DNA of 64,000 nucleotides from Nitrospira sp. ND1 (GTDB lineage Bacteria; Nitrospirota; Nitrospiria; Nitrospirales; Nitrospiraceae): the NCBI RefSeq assembly GCF_900170025.1, contig NZ_FWEX01000006.1, forward strand, positions 900,795 through 964,794. Direction: 5' to 3'. The notes beneath the pieces are model-generated. The model did not search any database. It had not been told where the DNA came from and worked only from the letters and a program-made list of their open reading frames with translations. A program made the translations under genes and the position numbers. This document shows, piece by piece, positions 1-8,367 of this stretch. Within the stretch, counting starts at the first letter, position 1. Every line of letters starts with the position of its first letter.

Positions 1-414
1 AAATTCGACGTCATCCACATAGGTGCGAGCCAACTGCACCATCTCCACCGCGCGCTTCTTCGCTTCCTCGCGGGTCATCCGGAACTGGTGCTTGAGGTGG
101 ATGTCCGACGTCGAGAGAAACGTATGGATCCGCACACGGGGCGCGCCCTTCAACGCTTCCGATGCCTTCGTGATGTCTTCCGGCCTGGCCCGCGCCAGGC
201 TGCACACCACTGGGCCTTCAACCTCCAAGGCGATCCGACGAACCGCTTCGAAATCTCCCGGCGAACTATAGGCGAAACCGGCTTCGATGATATCCACGCC
301 GAGGCGCGCCAGCTGCTTGGCGATCATAAGTTTCTCTTCGACGTTCATGCTCGCCCCCGGTGACTGCTCACCGTCCCGCAACGTCGTATCGAATATTCTG
401 ATCATCCTGGTCAT
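1..414 (-). CDS. leuA: 2-isopropylmalate synthase, N-terminal part (runs off the left edge)
   Basis: Condenses acetyl-CoA with 2-oxoisovalerate, the first committed step of leucine synthesis. The reading frame is open from the ATG at 414 to base 1 (138 codons). It begins [20 protein letters not shown], the DTTLRDGEQ signature of the DRE-TIM metallolyase family, followed by a GVDIIEAGF stretch and an [10 protein letters not shown] segment that carry substrate- and metal-site residues in this family. A strong Shine-Dalgarno (GGAGGAGGG) ends about 5 bases before the ATG. The gene follows a T-box leader and lies downstream of ilvBNC, which fits leucine synthesis over homocitrate or citramalate synthase. 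The C-terminal regulatory domain lies outside the window, so those paralogues cannot be fully excluded. Confidence 0.93.
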   Translation of the reverse strand, partial: MTRMIRIFDTTLRDGEQSPGASMNVEEKLMIAKQLARLGVDIIEAGFAYSSPGDFEAVRRIALEVEGPVVCSLARARPEDITKASEALKGAPRVRIHTFLSTSDIHLKHQFRMTREEAKKRAVEMVQLARTYVDDVEF

Positions 415-476
415 GGCTTACCCTCCTCCTGTCCCGCAGCTTGCTCAAACGGATCTTCCAACGCGGCCGCAGGCGA

Positions 477-522
477 GAAAACACCGGAGGCGTACCCTCT
501 GGGGTACGTTGAGGATGTTTTC
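477..522 (-). other. Two-tier hairpin between the T-box and leuA
   Basis: GAAAACA (477-483) pairs with TGTTTTC (516-522), and CGTACCC (491-497) pairs with GGGTACG (502-508) around a 4-base loop. The two stems are separated by a symmetric 7/7 internal loop. On the leuA transcript the internal loop shows CCUCC, complementary to the leuA ribosome binding site downstream. No U-run follows, so it is not a classical terminator. A role in translation control is only a guess. Confidence 0.5.
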
Positions 523-566
523 GAGCCGAGAACAAAATTGGAAGGCCGTTTCAGCATGCTGCCAAT

Positions 567-812
567 AAAAAAAGCCTCCGCCCCGGGACAGGGACGAAGG
601 CCTTGCGAGCTTCGTGGTACCACCCTGATTCAGCGAGGGATGAAGTATGTCCTTCATCCGAACGCCCTTCATTCAATCCGTGACGCGGATCATTCGGAAC
701 CCATTACAACCCCGGGGGGCTTCACAAGTCCAGCTCAGAGGCGAGTTCGGCAGATCACCGGCTGGTTCGCACCATCCACCAGCTCTCTCAGTTCGGTCAG
801 CGCTGCCTACTA
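567..812 (-). promoter_or_regulatory. T-box riboswitch (leucine) in front of leuA
   Basis: Read on the minus strand, this leader has the conserved T-box sequence AGGGTGGTACCACG (about 614-627). The terminator arm GCCTTCGTCCC follows and pairs over 11 bp with GGGGCGGAGGC, then a run of seven Ts (567-573). Stem I elements are also present: an AGAGAG motif, GGATGGTGCGAACCAG (AG-bulge/apical loop region) and CGAACTCGCCTCTGAGCT, in which CTC (743-745) is the likely specifier codon, i.e. leucine. In known T-boxes uncharged tRNA binds the specifier and the NCCA end stabilises the antiterminator, so leuA should be transcribed when tRNA-Leu is uncharged. The 5' limit is approximate. It fills the gap between the pssA stop and leuA. 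Confidence 0.9.
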
Positions 813-831
813 CTCCTCGTCGTCGCTGTTG

Positions 832-1632
832 TTACTCTCTCGAATCGAGTACCGGCGTGTCCGTTTTCGCCACCGGCTTCCCTGCACTCTTGCTCACCAT
901 CGTCCACAGACGCGCCAATGGACCCGACACGGCGTACCCGGTAAACGTCACGAACAACATCGCCTGCGGCCAGGCGACAATCAGCATCAGCGCAAGAATC
1001 CCCCACACCAGATAGGTGAAATGATCCCCACGCCGGAACTTCATGTCCTTGAAGCTGCGATACTTGATCGTGCTGACCATCAAGAACGCCAGCGCGAACG
1101 TGATCACGAGGATCAACAGCGGCTTCACTTCCGAGCCCATCTGGGTGATGTGCAGATCGAAGATCACCAACGACGCAATGACACCGGCTGCGGCAGGAAT
1201 AGCCAAGCCCGTGAAGTATTTGCTGTCGGAGGTGCTCACCGTCGCATTGAACCGGGCCAGGCGAACCGCCCCCATGGCCACATAGGCAAACATCACTGCG
1301 ACCCCGAACATGCCCTGGCCGCTCAGCGCATAGGAATAAATCAGCACGCCAGGTGCGACCCCGAACGACACCACGTCGGAAAGAGAATCATACTCGATGC
1401 CGAACTGGCCGGTACTGTTCGTCAGTCGGGCCAACTTCCCGTCCAACATGTCGAAAATCATGCCGACCAGAATGGCGATGGCTGCCACCAGATGCTGCCC
1501 GTTAAACACCGACAGGATCGCGAACACGCCGCAGAACAGATTTCCCGTCGTGCAGAGGTTCGGGATCAGATACATGGCCTGTCGCTTTCGATTGCCCTTC
1601 GCAAACGGAGCTCGCATGGCCGGTGATTTCAT
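832..1632 (-). CDS. pssA: CDP-diacylglycerol--serine O-phosphatidyltransferase
   Basis: Membrane enzyme that makes phosphatidylserine from CDP-diacylglycerol and serine. The 266-residue product has the complete CDP-alcohol phosphotransferase signature DG-x2-AR-x8-G-x3-D-x3-D: D64-G65, A68-R69, G78, D82 and D86. Several hydrophobic segments surround and follow it, as expected for this integral membrane family. Its ATG overlaps the psd stop codon by 4 bases (ATGA), so the two are translationally coupled and supply consecutive steps of phosphatidylethanolamine synthesis. A leucine T-box begins just after its stop. The pairing of pssA and psd between ilvC and leuA also occurs in Deltaproteobacteria (recalled from known genomes). 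Confidence 0.95.
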   Translation of the reverse strand: MKSPAMRAPFAKGNRKRQAMYLIPNLCTTGNLFCGVFAILSVFNGQHLVAAIAILVGMIFDMLDGKLARLTNSTGQFGIEYDSLSDVVSFGVAPGVLIYSYALSGQGMFGVAVMFAYVAMGAVRLARFNATVSTSDSKYFTGLAIPAAAGVIASLVIFDLHITQMGSEVKPLLILVITFALAFLMVSTIKYRSFKDMKFRRGDHFTYLVWGILALMLIVAWPQAMLFVTFTGYAVSGPLARLWTMVSKSAGKPVAKTDTPVLDSRE

Positions 1633-2279
1633 CGGAGTTCCCCCACGATGGTTTCGCCCCCTTTGACGCGGTCACCCAAGGAGACACAAATCTTCGAGCC
1701 GAGCGGAAGGAAGGTATCCATCCGCGACCCAAACCGTATCAGCCCAAACCGCTCTCCCCGCTCCACACGATCACCCTGCCCGACCCAGCACACGATCCGC
1801 CGGGCAATCAGCCCGGCAACCTGCACACATAGCACTTTCGCCCCTGACTCCGTCTTCAGCATCACGGCGTTCTGTTCGTTTCTGAGCGTCGCCTCCGGCT
1901 TGCTCGCCACGAGAAACTGGCCGGGCTGGTAACTCACACCCTCCACCGTCCCAGCGCAGGGCATCCGGTTCACATGCACATCGAAGACGTTCAAGAACAC
2001 CGTCACACGAAGGCTCTTTTCCTTCAGGTAGCGCGGCTCGAACTCTTCCTCAATCGCAATGACTTTGCCATCCCCCGACGACACCACCACATTCGGCTGC
2101 TGCGGAATGGTCCGACTCGGGTTCCGAAAGAACCACGCCGTAAACAGCGTGAACCCGCCAGCAATCACGGCCGGAATGATCCAACCGGCCGCTCCGAACA
2201 GCAGCGTCGCGCCCACAAGACCACCGACAAACGGCAAGCCTTCTTTTACGATCGGTATCCCGACGGCTCGATCAGCCAT
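1629..2279 (-). CDS. psd: Phosphatidylserine decarboxylase proenzyme (short type)
   Basis: Converts phosphatidylserine to phosphatidylethanolamine. The 216-residue length matches the short (archaeal/PSD-A) subfamily rather than the ~320-residue E. coli type. Visible features are two N-terminal hydrophobic segments, an FFRNPSRTIP motif, VFLNVFDVHVNRMP (the conserved H-x-x-R region), and RFGSRMD near residue 185. In the latter the serine of Gly-Ser is the expected self-cleavage point that yields the pyruvoyl group. It lies 51 bases after ilvC and overlaps pssA by 4 bases, so it is co-transcribed and coupled to the enzyme that makes its substrate. Confidence 0.95.
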   Translation of the reverse strand: MADRAVGIPIVKEGLPFVGGLVGATLLFGAAGWIIPAVIAGGFTLFTAWFFRNPSRTIPQQPNVVVSSGDGKVIAIEEEFEPRYLKEKSLRVTVFLNVFDVHVNRMPCAGTVEGVSYQPGQFLVASKPEATLRNEQNAVMLKTESGAKVLCVQVAGLIARRIVCWVGQGDRVERGERFGLIRFGSRMDTFLPLGSKICVSLGDRVKGGETIVGELR

Positions 2280-2330
2280 AGACCTCCAGGCCTTCTTAAT
2301 GATGCTATCACGAAGAGCCCGGTCGCAGGG

Positions 2331-3347
<1,017 letters not shown>

Positions 3348-3411
3348 TCACTCCTGAAGGTTCATAGGGCACATGGGTGGAAACGACAGTTGCACACAGG
3401 GGATGAGCGAA

Positions 3412-3930
3412 TTATTCCCGGGCGATCTTTTTGGGTTGGCTGAGGGCCGGCCGGATCGCTTCACGCGCAATCGCCACTCGCCCCGTTCGAATCAGTTCCT
3501 TGATGCCGAGCGGCTGGAGCAGATTAATGATGGCCTCGAGCTTCTTTGGATCACCCGTCACCTCGATGGTGTAGGTCGAGGGCGTCGAGTCAATCACGTT
3601 GGCCCGGAAAATATCTGCGATCCGGAGCGCTTCGGCTCGGTCTTCTGCCTTGGTATGAACCTTGATGAGCGCCGTCTCCCGCGAAACGAATTCACTCTCA
3701 TTGAGATCCACGACCTTGATGACATCGATCAGCTTATTCAGCTGCTTGACGATTTGTTCCACGATCCGTTCGTCCCCCGACGTGACGATGGTCATCTGCG
3801 ACATCGAGGGATCCAGCGTGGGGGCGACCGACAAACTTTCGATATTGAAGCCGCGGCCGCTGAACAACCCGGCCACGCGGGATAACACGCCGAACTTATT
3901 TTCTACCGTGACCGAAATGATATGTTCCAT
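3412..3930 (-). CDS. ilvN: Acetolactate synthase small (regulatory) subunit
   Basis: Regulatory partner of IlvB that carries valine feedback sensitivity. The 172-residue product begins with an ACT domain (HIISVTVENKFGVLSRVAGL, with SGRGFNIESL following) at about residues 2-75. A second ACT-like C-terminal domain follows (VIDSTPSTYTIEVTGDPKKL). This two-domain size matches the IlvH/IlvN long small-subunit type. It sits 41 bases after ilvB and before ilvC, which supports co-expression with the catalytic subunit. The symbol ilvH would be equally acceptable. Confidence 0.97.
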   Translation of the reverse strand: MEHIISVTVENKFGVLSRVAGLFSGRGFNIESLSVAPTLDPSMSQMTIVTSGDERIVEQIVKQLNKLIDVIKVVDLNESEFVSRETALIKVHTKAEDRAEALRIADIFRANVIDSTPSTYTIEVTGDPKKLEAIINLLQPLGIKELIRTGRVAIAREAIRPALSQPKKIARE

Positions 3931-3971
3931 CGGAAAACTCTATCCTGATAGCTGTCGGCTGACAGCGTGAT

Positions 3972-5750
3972 TTAAGCGGTTAAGATCGTGTCCTTATCTT
4001 CGTCGGACCCGGTGCTGGGCGCGCCGGCCATTCTTCGCTTCAGTTCAGGCGGATCTTCGAGAATCATCTCGTGATTGCACCCGCCCGCCGGAATCATCGG
4101 ATAACAATTCTCATAGGGATAGGTCGGCACATCGACGACGACGGGCTTGTCGGTCGCGATGGCTTCCTTCAACACGGTATCCAGATCCCCGACCTTGCTT
4201 GCGCGCAAACCGACCGCCCCATAGGCTTCGGCCAGCTTCACGAAATCCGGCGTGGTGTCGAGGTAGCTCGACGCATACCGTCCTTCGTAAAACAGGTCCT
4301 GCCACTGCCGAACCATGCCGTGGAAACGATTGTTCAGAATAATCACCTTGACCGGCAGCTTCGACACCACCGCGGCGGCCATTTCCTGCATATTCATTTG
4401 TATGCTGCCGTCGCCGGCCACACAGAGCACCAATCGATCTCTGAACGCGGCCTGCGCCCCCATAGCAGCCGGAAACCCGAACCCCATGGTACCCAAACCG
4501 CCCGAGGTCAACCAGCGATTCGGTCGGGCAAGCTTGAAGTACTGCGCCGTCCACATCTGGTGCTGGCCCACATCGGTCGCCACGATCGGATCACGATCCT
4601 TCGTCAGTTCATACAACCGCTTGACGACATGTTGCGGTTTAATCGCCCCATCAGGCTCCTGCTGGTAGGCCAACGGATGCGCCTGCTGCCATTCGCGGAT
4701 TTGATCCCACCAGGGCTTGCGCAGATCCTTTTGGTTCCCGTTCACGGTGGCACGGAGAATTTGATTCAGCTCCCGTAAGACGGCCTTGCAATCGCCCACG
4801 ATGGGAATATCGACATGGATATTCTTCCGGATAGAGGTCGGATCGATATCGATGTGAATGACCTTCGCGAACGGGCAGAACTCCGACACCTTCCCCGTCA
4901 CGCGATCATCGAAACGTGCCCCCACGGCAATAACGAGATCGGAGTAATGGACAGCCATGTTGGCACAATAGGTGCCGTGCATGCCCATCATGCCCATGGA
5001 CTGCGGATGTTCGCCCGGGAACGCCCCCAGGCCCATCAATGTCATATCCACGGGGATCTGAGTCATCTCCGCCAATTCGAGCAACTCTTTGGATGCCTGC
5101 GAAAAGACGACGCCCCCACCGACATACAGAATGGGCTTCTTCGCCTTCATGATGGCTTCGGCAGCCTGCTTAATCTGCCACTTATTTCCCTCGTAGGTCG
5201 GATTGTAGCCGCGGATTGAGACCGAGCTGGGATAGGTGAACTCTGTTTTGGCCATGGACACGTCTTTAGGAATATCCACCAAGACCGGTCCTGGACGGCC
5301 GGTCGTGGCGATATAGAACGCTTCCTTGATGGTCGTCGCCAGGTCGTTCACGTCCTTCACGAGGAAATTGTATTTTGTGCAAGGCCGGCTAAGGCCGATG
5401 TTGTCGGCTTCCTGAAAGGCGTCGTTGCCGATCAAACTCGTTGAGACCTGCCCGCTGATACACACCAACGGCACGGAATCCATATAGGCATCGGCCAGAG
5501 CCGTAATCACGTTGGTCATACCAGGCCCGGACGTCACCAAACACACACCGGCCTTGCCGGTAGCCTTGGCATAGCCTTCGGCCATATGCCCCGCGCCCTG
5601 TTCGTGCCGGGTCAAGACGACTTCGATATCTTTTTGCTGGTGCAGCATGTCGAAAATCTTCAACACCACACCGCCCGGCAAGGCGAAAATTGTTTTCACG
5701 CCTTCGGCTTTTAAGCATTCGATCAGGATTTCCGACCCTGTAAGCTTCAT
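3972..5750 (-). CDS. ilvB: Acetolactate synthase large (catalytic) subunit
   Basis: Thiamine-diphosphate and FAD-dependent enzyme that makes acetolactate and acetohydroxybutyrate. I chose the ATG at 5750 (MKLTGSEILIECLKAEGVKT), which has GGAGGGTGAT directly upstream; an in-frame upstream ATG at 5771 lacks such a site. The 592-residue product shows the N-terminal pyrimidine-binding domain with RHEQGAGHMAEGYA (catalytic Glu) and LVTSGPGMTN. The central FAD/NAD-like domain and the C-terminal TPP motif GDGSIQMNMQEMAAA...NNRFHGMVRQWQ follow. It heads the ilvBNC-psd-pssA unit. Upstream (5751-6002) I see no convincing T-box or attenuator. Confidence 0.98.
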   Translation of the reverse strand: MKLTGSEILIECLKAEGVKTIFALPGGVVLKIFDMLHQQKDIEVVLTRHEQGAGHMAEGYAKATGKAGVCLVTSGPGMTNVITALADAYMDSVPLVCISGQVSTSLIGNDAFQEADNIGLSRPCTKYNFLVKDVNDLATTIKEAFYIATTGRPGPVLVDIPKDVSMAKTEFTYPSSVSIRGYNPTYEGNKWQIKQAAEAIMKAKKPILYVGGGVVFSQASKELLELAEMTQIPVDMTLMGLGAFPGEHPQSMGMMGMHGTYCANMAVHYSDLVIAVGARFDDRVTGKVSEFCPFAKVIHIDIDPTSIRKNIHVDIPIVGDCKAVLRELNQILRATVNGNQKDLRKPWWDQIREWQQAHPLAYQQEPDGAIKPQHVVKRLYELTKDRDPIVATDVGQHQMWTAQYFKLARPNRWLTSGGLGTMGFGFPAAMGAQAAFRDRLVLCVAGDGSIQMNMQEMAAAVVSKLPVKVIILNNRFHGMVRQWQDLFYEGRYASSYLDTTPDFVKLAEAYGAVGLRASKVGDLDTVLKEAIATDKPVVVDVPTYPYENCYPMIPAGGCNHEMILEDPPELKRRMAGAPSTGSDEDKDTILTA

Positions 5751-6002
5751 ATCACCCTCCCCTTCGCACATCGTGACGAAGGACGCGATGCCTTAACTGA
5801 GAACACTCGACTGTCTGCGTCACACACGCGACACAGACTGCTACAATCTTTCTGGAAAATCAACGGGTAAGATGGCGGATCGTATCACCAGCTCTCAAGT
5901 GAGGTCAAGAGAGCCGATGCACGAATTCTTCGCCGGGGAGACTGGTGCCGGCTCATGCCCCGTGATATAGGGGAGTCAGCCAACCCATTGATCGTGCTGC
6001 CT
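5751..6002. other. Divergent intergenic region between ilvB and the glutaredoxin-like gene
   Basis: About 250 bases hold the start regions of both divergent genes. A short stem CCTTCG...CGAAGG lies directly before the ilvB ribosome binding site on the minus strand. A TTGATT element is present on the minus strand near 5870, but I could not place a good -10 at proper spacing. No RNA gene or further coding frame is supported. Confidence 0.4.
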
Positions 6003-6308
6003 ATGAATCCTCTACGCGTCACCATCATGTCCCGCCACGAGTGCCATCTTTGTCGAGTGGTCACACGGGTGGTCGGACAAGTGCAACAAGACCTTCCCTT
6101 TGAGCTCATCACAGTCGATATCGACAGTGACGAGCGCCTCCGCAAACAGTACAGCGACCGCGTGCCGGTGCTGTTGATCAATGACCGGGAAACGTTCTCC
6201 GGCAAGGTGACCGCCGGAGAGCTGCGTGAAGCGATTAAAAAAGCGCGTTGGAGAAACCCTATAAGCCGGATTCTGTCCCGCGTGAAGCTTGCGCTCACAC
6301 GGGGGTGA
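6003..6308 (+). CDS. Glutaredoxin-like (DUF836-type) thioredoxin-fold protein
   Basis: Small thiol-disulfide protein. From the ATG at 6003 it reads MNPLRVTIMSRHECHLCRVV, giving a CHLC (CxxC) redox motif at the end of the first beta strand. VDIDSDERLRKQY and the cis-Pro segment DRVPVLLIND follow, a complete thioredoxin fold in about 100 residues. An in-frame ATG at 5955 would add 16 residues but has a poorer context. The last ~22 codons (6243-6308) lie on the antisense strand of the RNase P RNA gene, so its C-terminal tail is constrained by that RNA and may not be functionally conserved. Substrate unknown. Confidence 0.8.
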   Translation: MNPLRVTIMSRHECHLCRVVTRVVGQVQQDLPFELITVDIDSDERLRKQYSDRVPVLLINDRETFSGKVTAGELREAIKKARWRNPISRILSRVKLALTRG

Positions 6309-6677
6309 TCATTTCTCTGGGACTCGAGTTACCTCGAGCCTCAAGCAACCTACCCGGGAACTTCGGCCGGGCCGGCCTTTCTGCCGAGCTCTCGCGAGCC
6401 CACAGGCGTCCCCCTATTTGGTCTTGCTCCGGACGACGCTTACCGTGCCGTTGATGTCGCCATCACCGCGGTGGGCTCTTACCCCACCGTTTCACCCTTA
6501 CCTGAGCCGGCGCACTCGACCGAAGTCTCCCGCGCCGGCCATCGGCGGTTTGTTCTCTGTGGTGCTGGTGTCGGATCGCTCCGCCTGGACGTTATCCAGC
6601 GTCCTTGCCCTTGGAGTCCGGACTTTCCTCCCGTCGAGCAAGCTCGACGAGCGAGCACCCGTGCCCCCCCAACGCGC
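6243..6677 (-). ncRNA. rnpB: RNase P RNA (class A)
   Basis: Catalytic RNA that matures tRNA 5' ends. On the minus strand the hallmarks appear in order: GGAGGAAAGTCCGGACTCC (P4 5' strand region, about 6611-6632), the AGGTAAGGGTGAAA-like segment, GAGAAATGATCACC, and ACAGAATCCGGCTTATAGGG at the 3' end. The two ends form an 11-bp P1 helix: GCGCGTTGGGG at the 5' end with CTCCAACGCGC at the 3' end. A T-run (6242-6237) follows directly and probably serves in termination. Ends were set by P1 and by the promoter position. The 3' 66 bases overlap the tail of the convergent glutaredoxin-like gene. Confidence 0.96.
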
Positions 6678-6683
6678 AACGAA

Positions 6684-6712
6684 AGTATACGAGCCGCCCG
6701 ATAGGGATTCAA
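6684..6712 (-). promoter_or_regulatory. Sigma70-type promoter of rnpB
   Basis: TTGAAT (6707-6712) and TATACT (6684-6689) on the minus strand are separated by 17 bases. The predicted transcription start, about 7 bases further on, coincides with the 5' strand of the RNase P P1 helix. The position just after the M48 protease stop codon also fits. Confidence 0.85.
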
Positions 6713-6730
6713 GCGGCGAGCCCTCCGGCG

Positions 6731-7621
6731 CTAACGCAACGCTGGAAGCTCGTGGTTGGGCGCCGGTGGCTTCGACTGATAGATCGGCATGGCCTCCGAC
6801 ATCCATTCCTCCAGCTGCTCGATTCTAGTCTCGTGGCTGGGGTGGGTCGACATGAATTCCGACGCCGATTTGCCGCCGGACAGTTCGCCCATTCGCATCC
6901 AAAGCTGAATCGATTCCCGTGGATCGTACCCGGCATCCGCTGCGAGTAACACCCCGACATAGTCGGCCTCGGACTCATGTTTCCGGCTGAACGGGAGCAA
7001 CACCCCGACTTGTGCACCGACACCCAATGCTGCCATCGCTCCTTGCGAAACCACCGGATTGGCGCCACTCACACCGAGCGCAATTCCGATCGCCTGCAAG
7101 GTCGTCTGCGCCAAGGTATTCTGACTCATCCGTTCCCCGCCGTGCCGTGCCAACGCGTGCACAACCTCATGGCCCATCACGGCCGCAAGTCCGGCCTCGG
7201 TCTTGGCCACCGGAAAAATACCGGTGTAGACGGCGATCTTTCCGCCCGGCAGCGCGAACGCGTTCATCGTCTTGTCGTCCTTGATGACCGTCACTTCCCA
7301 CTCGAATTGATTCGCCATCTCGCTGTACTTAGAACGCTTGGCTGCTTCGATCACCCGCGCCGCCACCCGTTTCACCGGTTCAATCTCCCGCGGGTCGGTC
7401 GACTGTTTCATCTTCGGATCATTCTTCACTTCGGCATAAGCCTGGGCGCCCATCTGCGTTTCCTGAGACATCGGCATCATCATGAGCTGCCAGCGTCCGG
7501 TGTAGGGGTTGGTTTGGCAGCCTGTGGTCACCAGCATGGCCACGACAACACCCGCGAGGCACAGCATGTTCGACCGCATCATGGACGTCCGTCTTCTGAC
7601 CATCTTCTGTTGAGCCTCCAT
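6731..7621 (-). CDS. M48-family zinc metalloprotease, probable lipoprotein
   Basis: Predicted periplasmic, membrane-anchored zinc endopeptidase of the type of E. coli LoiP/BepA. The start is the ATG at 7621, which has GGAGG 6 bases upstream; an in-frame TTG at 7636 is weaker. After a hydrophobic stretch there is a lipobox-like VTTGC. The catalytic helix GHEVVHALARHGG contains HEVVH, and SRKHESEADYVGVLLAA supplies the third zinc ligand (E-x3-D). Length is about 296 residues, without the C-terminal TPR domain of BepA. It stands alone between rnpB and a divergent rnhC. A role in outer-membrane quality control is inferred from the family. Confidence 0.88.
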   Translation of the reverse strand: MEAQQKMVRRRTSMMRSNMLCLAGVVVAMLVTTGCQTNPYTGRWQLMMMPMSQETQMGAQAYAEVKNDPKMKQSTDPREIEPVKRVAARVIEAAKRSKYSEMANQFEWEVTVIKDDKTMNAFALPGGKIAVYTGIFPVAKTEAGLAAVMGHEVVHALARHGGERMSQNTLAQTTLQAIGIALGVSGANPVVSQGAMAALGVGAQVGVLLPFSRKHESEADYVGVLLAADAGYDPRESIQLWMRMGELSGGKSASEFMSTHPSHETRIEQLEEWMSEAMPIYQSKPPAPNHELPALR

Positions 7622-7707
7622 CACACGCCTCCGCAAATTGACCAGTCCGGTGAGCTCTGCTAGATTACCGCGCCGCCCGGCCAGTTGCTACATGGGAGTT
7701 TCACCGA

Positions 7708-8367
7708 GTGCCTGCCGCCACCAGCCTCTCCTCGCTCAATCGCATCGGCATCGATGAGTCCGGCAAGGGGGACTATTTCGGTCCGTTAGTTATCGCCGCT
7801 GTGTTCGTCACACCGGCATTGGAGCAGGACTTAGCCCTGATGCAGGTCCGGGACAGCAAGAAAATCTCCGATGGGCGGATCCTCGAACTGGCGCCCGACA
7901 TCCGCCTGCTCTGCCCCCATAGTCTCGTGGCCATCGGGCCGCAGCGATACAACGAGCTGTATGCCAAGATCAAGAATTTGAATCGCCTCCTGGCTTGGGG
8001 ACATGCCCGTGCCCTGGAAAATCTGCTCCAGCAAGTCGAGTGCGACCTCGCGATCGCAGACCAGTTCGGGGACGAGCGATTGATCTTGAATGCACTGCAA
8101 GTAAAGGGAAAACAGATCCGGCTGGTTCAACGTACGAAAGCGGAATCCGACCTGGCTGTGGCAGCGGCCTCAATCCTGGCTCGGGCGGAGTTTCTTCAGC
8201 GCCTCGATCGACTCTCTCAAGAGCTGAACACGACGCTACCCAAGGGCGCATCACCCGCCGTGGAACTGGCCGGGCGAATGGTGGTCAAAAAATACGGACG
8301 TGACCGGTTAGGGACCGTCGCCAAGTTGCACTTCAAGACAACGAAGCAGGTCCTGGGAGAAACCTAG
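7708..8367 (+). CDS. rnhC: Ribonuclease HIII-type enzyme, catalytic domain only
   Basis: Cleaves RNA in RNA-DNA hybrids. The motif GIDESGKGDYFGPL (D16, E17) is the HIII rather than the HII form of the first active-site element. Downstream are DLAIADQFG (third acidic residue) and RTKAESDLAVAAASILAR (fourth, with the AAASI signature). At 219 residues it lacks the ~90-residue N-terminal TBP-like substrate-binding domain of Bacillus RNase HIII. The start is a GTG at 7708; no in-frame upstream extension restores that domain. The 3' end overlaps the convergent zinc-ribbon gene by 4 bases. Confidence 0.85.
   Translation: MPAATSLSSLNRIGIDESGKGDYFGPLVIAAVFVTPALEQDLALMQVRDSKKISDGRILELAPDIRLLCPHSLVAIGPQRYNELYAKIKNLNRLLAWGHARALENLLQQVECDLAIADQFGDERLILNALQVKGKQIRLVQRTKAESDLAVAAASILARAEFLQRLDRLSQELNTTLPKGASPAVELAGRMVVKKYGRDRLGTVAKLHFKTTKQVLGET

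Noticed and set aside
538..1626. A 362-codon open frame on the plus strand across the T-box and pssA
   Set aside because: It is antisense to pssA and the riboswitch, has Arg/His-rich composition without domains, and no ribosome binding site.
3412..5750. Attenuator or second T-box in front of ilvB
   Set aside because: The upstream region 5751-6002 lacks the TGGNACC element, a specifier-like leader or a terminator hairpin.
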